A DNA stretch of 64,000 nucleotides from Neobacillus bataviensis (lineage in GTDB: Bacteria; Bacillota; Bacilli; Bacillales_B; DSM-18226), in assembly GCF_019969725.1 (NCBI RefSeq), contig NZ_JAHXYW010000003.1:124001-188000 (forward strand). The letters run 5' to 3'. The first letter of the stretch is position 1; every line of letters begins with the position of its first letter. This document shows positions 60,319-64,000 of this stretch, piece after piece. A program made the position numbers and the translations under genes. The notes below the pieces were generated by a model that ran no database searches, was not told where the DNA came from, and saw only the letters and a list, made by a program, of their open reading frames with translations.

Positions 60319-61408
60319 TTTTCTTCCTCCTCCAGCCCTTTATGAAATCTATCAATAATAACAAGCCAGGATAAAAAATAGTGATCAATAAGCCTGCTCT
60401 GCCTACGTATTGGATAACCTCATACAATTGTAATATGTCTTTGGGAACCATGGCCAAAATAAAAACAAAGGGGAGAATAAAGTAACTCAGCATTTTATGA
60501 TCCTTAAGATGACATATTTCCTTGATGGAATGAATGGTAAAGAAATAACTCGAAAAAAGTGTCGTGAAAACGGCAGTTACCCATACCGCTAGAAAAATGA
60601 CATCCAGCCTCTGCAAAATATTGCCTGGCACTGTGGTTGTTCTGGCCAACTCCAATGTAGGCCAGAAAATTTGTTTGATCTCTTCAGGACCAAACACAGC
60701 AACTGTCGCAATGACCAATAAGAGGTATAAACCACCAGAAATAGATATGCCCCAAAAGCTTGCCTTCAACGCTTTATTAGGCGTTTTCATTGAAGGAATA
60801 ATCATCGTGATGATGAAAGTACCTTGAAAAAGCGCAGAGATTGTTAACATGCCCGTAAACATATCATAAAAATTTGTGCCAATAAGAGGACGTAAATAAA
60901 GGATATTGGCATTCTTTAATGACAAAACAACTACAATCATGGCAGGTGCCAATATCATTGGAACATAAAAATTGTGAATATAGGAAAATACGTTAATGTT
61001 GTTTCTACAGCTTAAACAAGCAAGCAAAAGCATGACTATGACGGTAACCTCCAATGGTGTTTCTCTTAAGACTGCAGAAACCACAACTTCCCCAAATTCA
61101 CGCGAGGCAAGTCCAGTTAAAATTAAAAAAAAGAAAATAACAAATAAACTGCAAAATCTCCCCATCCATTTACCTAATATTTCCTGGCTGTATGTGATGA
61201 TGGTTTTTTCTGGATGACGCATTCCCAGTACAGTGATTATAAATAACCCAATAGCTGCCAAAGCTATACCGGATAATGTAACAAGTGGCGCACCTGTATC
61301 ACCAGCTCTCACAGCAAATAAGGGCAGTGGAAGAACTCCTACCCCAATAATGGTACTAATTAAGATTGTCGATGTTTGAAGTGTTGTGATTTCTTTCGGA
61401 TCCCCCAT
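60299..61408 (-). CDS. Germinant receptor B subunit (endospore germination permease)
   Basis: 369 residues, 10 membrane segments. APC-like Ger(x)B: TLQTSTILISTIIGVGVLPL, VTLSGIALAAIGLFIITVLG, SQEILGKWMGRFCSLF. GGGAGGG ribosome site 9 nt before the ATG at 61408, which lies 53 bp inside the A-subunit gene. This subunit is the likely ligand-binding part of the receptor. Confidence 0.95.
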   Translation of the reverse strand: MGDPKEITTLQTSTILISTIIGVGVLPLPLFAVRAGDTGAPLVTLSGIALAAIGLFIITVLGMRHPEKTIITYSQEILGKWMGRFCSLFVIFFFLILTGLASREFGEVVVSAVLRETPLEVTVIVMLLLACLSCRNNINVFSYIHNFYVPMILAPAMIVVVLSLKNANILYLRPLIGTNFYDMFTGMLTISALFQGTFIITMIIPSMKTPNKALKASFWGISISGGLYLLLVIATVAVFGPEEIKQIFWPTLELARTTTVPGNILQRLDVIFLAVWVTAVFTTLFSSYFFTIHSIKEICHLKDHKMLSYFILPFVFILAMVPKDILQLYEVIQYVGRAGLLITIFYPGLLLLIDFIKGWRRKKSVSQQL

Positions 61409-63032
61409 TATTCAAACCCTCCCGTTGATCATTGCCAATCTTACTGTGTTTTAAGACTGTGTTATTATTTTTTTTAAGTCTATTCCGATTATCAGGGTGG
61501 AGAAAATTCGGTCTTTTTGGCATCCACCATAAAGGACTTCGAAAGACTACATCTTTTATGCCTTGATAATCCTCTGGGGAAACAGGAGCCATATATGGTA
61601 CACCAAAAGATTTTAACGACAGCATATGATTAAAGATAAAGATAATTCCAATCACAACTCCGTATAAACCGAAAATTCCAGCCATAATCATAATTGGAAA
61701 CCTGAGCATTCTTAGGGCAAAGGCGGCTGAATATGCTGGAGTTGCAAACGAACCAATGGTAGTTATGGCAATGACGACTACGGTAATCGGGCTGGATAAC
61801 CCCGCTTCAACTGCCGCCTGCCCAATAACTAAAACACCTACAATTGATAATGCACCGCCTACTTGCTTAGGAAGACGAACTGTAGCTTCCCTTAATACTT
61901 CCATAGCAACTTCAATTATCAAAACTTCAAAAACCGCTGGAAAAGGAACTCCTGCTCTTCCGCCAGCCACAGCAACGGCAAATTCGGTTGGCAGCAATTC
62001 CGGATTAAAAGAAATTAAGGAAACATAAAGGGATGGAAACACTAATGAGAAAACTAAAGCTAATATCCTTGCCATTCTGACAAAGCTGCCCATCAAAAAC
62101 CTGGAAGAGTAATCCTCCGTTGTTTGATAAAATTGGTTAAACACAACAGGAACCATTAAGGCAAAGGGTGAACCATCCACAAGAATAGCCACCCTGCCTT
62201 CGATTAAATTCGCCACTGTCCTATCGGGCCTTTCAGTACTTTGCGTTTGCGGAAATGGCGAAAAAGGATTATCCTCGATAAATTGTTCTAAATAGCCAAC
62301 ATCCATAATCGCATCAATATCAATTTCAGATAATCTTTTTTCAACTTCCTTTATGACTGTCTCGTTAGCAATACCTTTTAAATAGCAATACGCTACAGTT
62401 GATTTGGTAAGCCGACCTATATTCATTGTTTTTACTTGGAAATCTGCTGTAGGGAGTCGATATCTTAGTAAGGCAATATTCGTTGCTATATTTTCAATAA
62501 ATCCTTCACGAGGACCCAAAATAACTTGTTCTGTTTCCGGCTGGGCAATGGATCGCTTTTCAATGCTCCTTGTTCCGATATGAATGGCTTCTTGAATACC
62601 ATCGATGCAAATTACTGTTTCACCGCGCAACAGAACCTCAATTAATTTTTCAATATTAGATTCTATTCGTGCTTGACAATGATATAAAGCTTCATTAAGA
62701 ATCAAATCAATTAATTGAAGGAGAGGCTTTTCTCTACCTAACAAATGTTCGGGGACATACATTAAGGGCTTTAATATATCAATATTGATAATTTCCATAT
62801 TAACTAAATTAGGAAAATAGAAAACTGCCGCATGATATTGACCAAAAATTTTAAAATACTTTATATCAAGATCATCATTTTCTCCTAAAATTTCTTTGAT
62901 TAATTCCTCTGTTTCTTTTAACGAACTCGTAGTTGGTGCGTCACTGTGCTCCTCTATTACTTTACTTGGGACCAGAGGTTTTGCTTTTATAGTGCTTAAT
63001 TTTCTTTTGTTAGTATTTCGAAATAAAGACAC
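61356..63032 (-). CDS. Germinant receptor A subunit (GerAA/GerKA type)
   Basis: 558 residues, GTG start at 63032 with AGGGTGG upstream. N-domain (to ~300): the GREKPLLQLIDLILNEALYH region, FIENIATNIALLRYRLPTAD and NPFSPFPQTQSTERPDRTVA. Then the VEGRVAILVDGSPFALMVPV segment and 5 membrane helices incl. GVPFPAVFEVLIIEVAMEVL and SFATPAYSAAFALRMLRFP. C-terminus is Asn-rich (NNNTVLKHSKIGND...). Forms a channel in germination. The ligand cannot be read from the sequence. Confidence 0.95.
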   Translation of the reverse strand: MSLFRNTNKRKLSTIKAKPLVPSKVIEEHSDAPTTSSLKETEELIKEILGENDDLDIKYFKIFGQYHAAVFYFPNLVNMEIINIDILKPLMYVPEHLLGREKPLLQLIDLILNEALYHCQARIESNIEKLIEVLLRGETVICIDGIQEAIHIGTRSIEKRSIAQPETEQVILGPREGFIENIATNIALLRYRLPTADFQVKTMNIGRLTKSTVAYCYLKGIANETVIKEVEKRLSEIDIDAIMDVGYLEQFIEDNPFSPFPQTQSTERPDRTVANLIEGRVAILVDGSPFALMVPVVFNQFYQTTEDYSSRFLMGSFVRMARILALVFSLVFPSLYVSLISFNPELLPTEFAVAVAGGRAGVPFPAVFEVLIIEVAMEVLREATVRLPKQVGGALSIVGVLVIGQAAVEAGLSSPITVVVIAITTIGSFATPAYSAAFALRMLRFPIMIMAGIFGLYGVVIGIIFIFNHMLSLKSFGVPYMAPVSPEDYQGIKDVVFRSPLWWMPKRPNFLHPDNRNRLKKNNNTVLKHSKIGNDQREGLNNGGSERNHNTSNIDNLN

Positions 63033-63113
63033 ATCACCACCACCCTTTTATAACTTTTACCAATTTAATATAAATATTCCAATAAGGCATGCTGTTTTGG
63101 TGTGATTACATAC

Positions 63114-63148
63114 AAAAAAGTGGTTCAGGTTATACTGAACCACTTTTT
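63114..63148. terminator. Terminator after ilvA
   Basis: AAAAAGTGGTTCAG / CTGAACCACTTTTT, loop GTTATA; 14 bp after the ilvA stop (minus strand). Confidence 0.9.
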
Positions 63149-63161
63149 GGCAGGATTATCG

Positions 63162-64000
63162 CTATACAAGCATTTGAAATAAGGTACTATCTTTGTTGAC
63201 TTCCCGATAAACGAATCCCTTTGTTTTGATCCGATCAATTAATGGATAGTAATCGTCTTTATCCTTTAACTCAATACCAACCAGAGCCGGGCCGGTTTCA
63301 CGATTATTCTTTTTCGTATATTCAAAATGGCTAATATCATCATTTGGACCTAGGACGTCTAATAAGAATTCACGTAATGCACCTGGCCGCTGCGGGAACT
63401 GGACAATAAAATAATGCTGCAGGCCTTCAAATAGCTTCGAACGCTCTTTAATTTCCTGCATTCTTCCGATATCATTGTTTCCGCCGCTGACGATACAAAC
63501 CACCGTTTTTCCTTTAATTTCATCTGCGTATGTATCTAAGGCCGCAACGGAAAGTGCTCCTGTTGGCTCAACGACAATCGCATTTTCGTTATAAAGAGTT
63601 AATAGGGTCGTACATACCTTTCCTTCTGGAACAACGATGATATCATCAACAATTTCTTTACAAATATTGAAGGTCTTGGTTCCTACTGTTTTAACCGCGG
63701 CACCATCAACAAATGGATCAATTTTTTCAAGTGAAGTTACTTCACCCTTTACGATTGATTCCTTCATTCCAGGTGCTCCTTCAGGCTCGACACCAATTAA
63801 ATGTGTCTCAGGAGAGATGTGCTTTAAATATGTTCCTACCCCGGCCATAAGCCCGCCGCCGCCGATTGCGCCGAATAGATAATCAACTTTTTCTGGACAA
63901 TCATTAAGAAGTTCAACCGCCACCGTACCTTGACCCGCGATGACGTCAAAGTCATCAAAAGGATGAATGAAGGTTCGGTTTTCAGCACGGCTGCATTCCA
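63162..64000 (-). CDS. ilvA: Threonine dehydratase (threonine deaminase), 5' end outside window
   Basis: C-terminal 279 residues of a PLP enzyme; the frame is open to the right edge (…ENRTFIHPFDDFDVIAGQGT upstream of the first Met). PLP phosphate loop GAIGGGGLMAGVGTYLK, VPEGKVCTTLLTLYN, VCIVSGGNNDIGRMQEI, then a single ACT-like regulatory domain YFIVQFPQRPGALREFL...FEYTKKNN...LVGIELKDKDDY. Makes 2-oxobutanoate from threonine for isoleucine; feedback control by isoleucine through the C-domain. The single ACT domain fits the Bacillus ~420-residue form. Confidence 0.93.
   Translation of the reverse strand, partial: ECSRAENRTFIHPFDDFDVIAGQGTVAVELLNDCPEKVDYLFGAIGGGGLMAGVGTYLKHISPETHLIGVEPEGAPGMKESIVKGEVTSLEKIDPFVDGAAVKTVGTKTFNICKEIVDDIIVVPEGKVCTTLLTLYNENAIVVEPTGALSVAALDTYADEIKGKTVVCIVSGGNNDIGRMQEIKERSKLFEGLQHYFIVQFPQRPGALREFLLDVLGPNDDISHFEYTKKNNRETGPALVGIELKDKDDYYPLIDRIKTKGFVYREVNKDSTLFQMLV

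Overview
The window is chromosomal DNA of an endospore-forming, low-GC Gram-positive bacterium of the Bacillaceae (a Bacillus/Neobacillus-like genome). Evidence: a spore photoproduct lyase operon (splA-splB), a GerA-type germinant receptor operon, a CotH/CotB spore-coat cluster, DUF3231 spore-associated proteins, Bacillus-type strong Shine-Dalgarno sequences, frequent GTG/TTG starts, and U-tailed hairpin terminators between units. No rRNA, tRNA, insertion sequence, prophage or CRISPR array is visible. One candidate small RNA gene is supported by its own promoter and terminator.

Layout. 1-2.1 kb: SwrC-type RND exporter (runs off the left edge). 2.2-6.5 kb: orphan ORF fragment, DedA protein fused to a catalytically dead PAP2 domain, zinc-ribbon PrsW-type membrane protease, flavohaemoglobin Hmp. 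6.6-7.5 kb: a 113-bp tandem-repeat array and a scar where the 5' part of narK is joined to the 3' end of narI, which implies loss of the nitrate-respiration locus. 7.6-12.1 kb: M20 amidohydrolase / DUF3311 / Na+-solute symporter operon with its wHTH regulator. 12.3-18 kb: a giant cell-exported subtilase with a dockerin-like tail, and an RNPP-type (NprR/PlcR-like) regulator. 18.1-23.3 kb: LuxR-type response regulator, DesK-type kinase and an ABC-2 exporter with two permeases. 23.3-28.2 kb: DUF3231 genes, small proteins, spl operon. 28.2-31.7 kb: uvsE, a HAD nucleotidase, and an isolated ribA-ribD pair. 31.8-38.3 kb: a GC-rich intergenic repeat, D-serine dehydratase, a degenerate MinD-like protein, a divergent pyruvate-kinase-like protein, and membrane proteins including an ArsB-like pump. 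38.6-43.6 kb: spore-coat cluster with a Ser/Gly/Arg low-complexity protein divergent from cotH, followed by three CotB-like genes. 43.7-47.4 kb: PAP2 phosphatase, nitronate monooxygenase, DCC protein, VOC protein, GNAT and the candidate sRNA. 47.4-51.5 kb: complete trehalose operon treP-treA-treR with two TreR operators and a cre-like site. 51.5-58.7 kb: histidine kinase fused to a stressosome-type STAS module, SRAP protein, GNAT proteins, cytochrome c, esterase, a second copy of the 113-bp repeat array, a decayed MarR-GNAT gene, and YebC/TACO1. 58.8-64 kb: germinant receptor operon (A-B-C order plus a small membrane protein) and ilvA (runs off the right edge).

The most interesting items are: (i) two arrays, 50 kb apart, of the same 113-bp non-coding unit, each unit carrying four GTnnTAA boxes phased almost exactly 21 bp apart; (ii) a 304-residue Ser/Gly/Arg repeat protein in the syntenic position of CotG, a plausible new substrate for the adjacent CotH kinase; (iii) a kinase-STAS fusion that joins two-component and stressosome logic in one chain; (iv) a candidate ~100-nt sRNA with an anti-Shine-Dalgarno sequence; (v) the narK'-'narI deletion scar; and (vi) a ribA-ribD-HAD mini-operon that would make a riboflavin precursor without the rest of the pathway.
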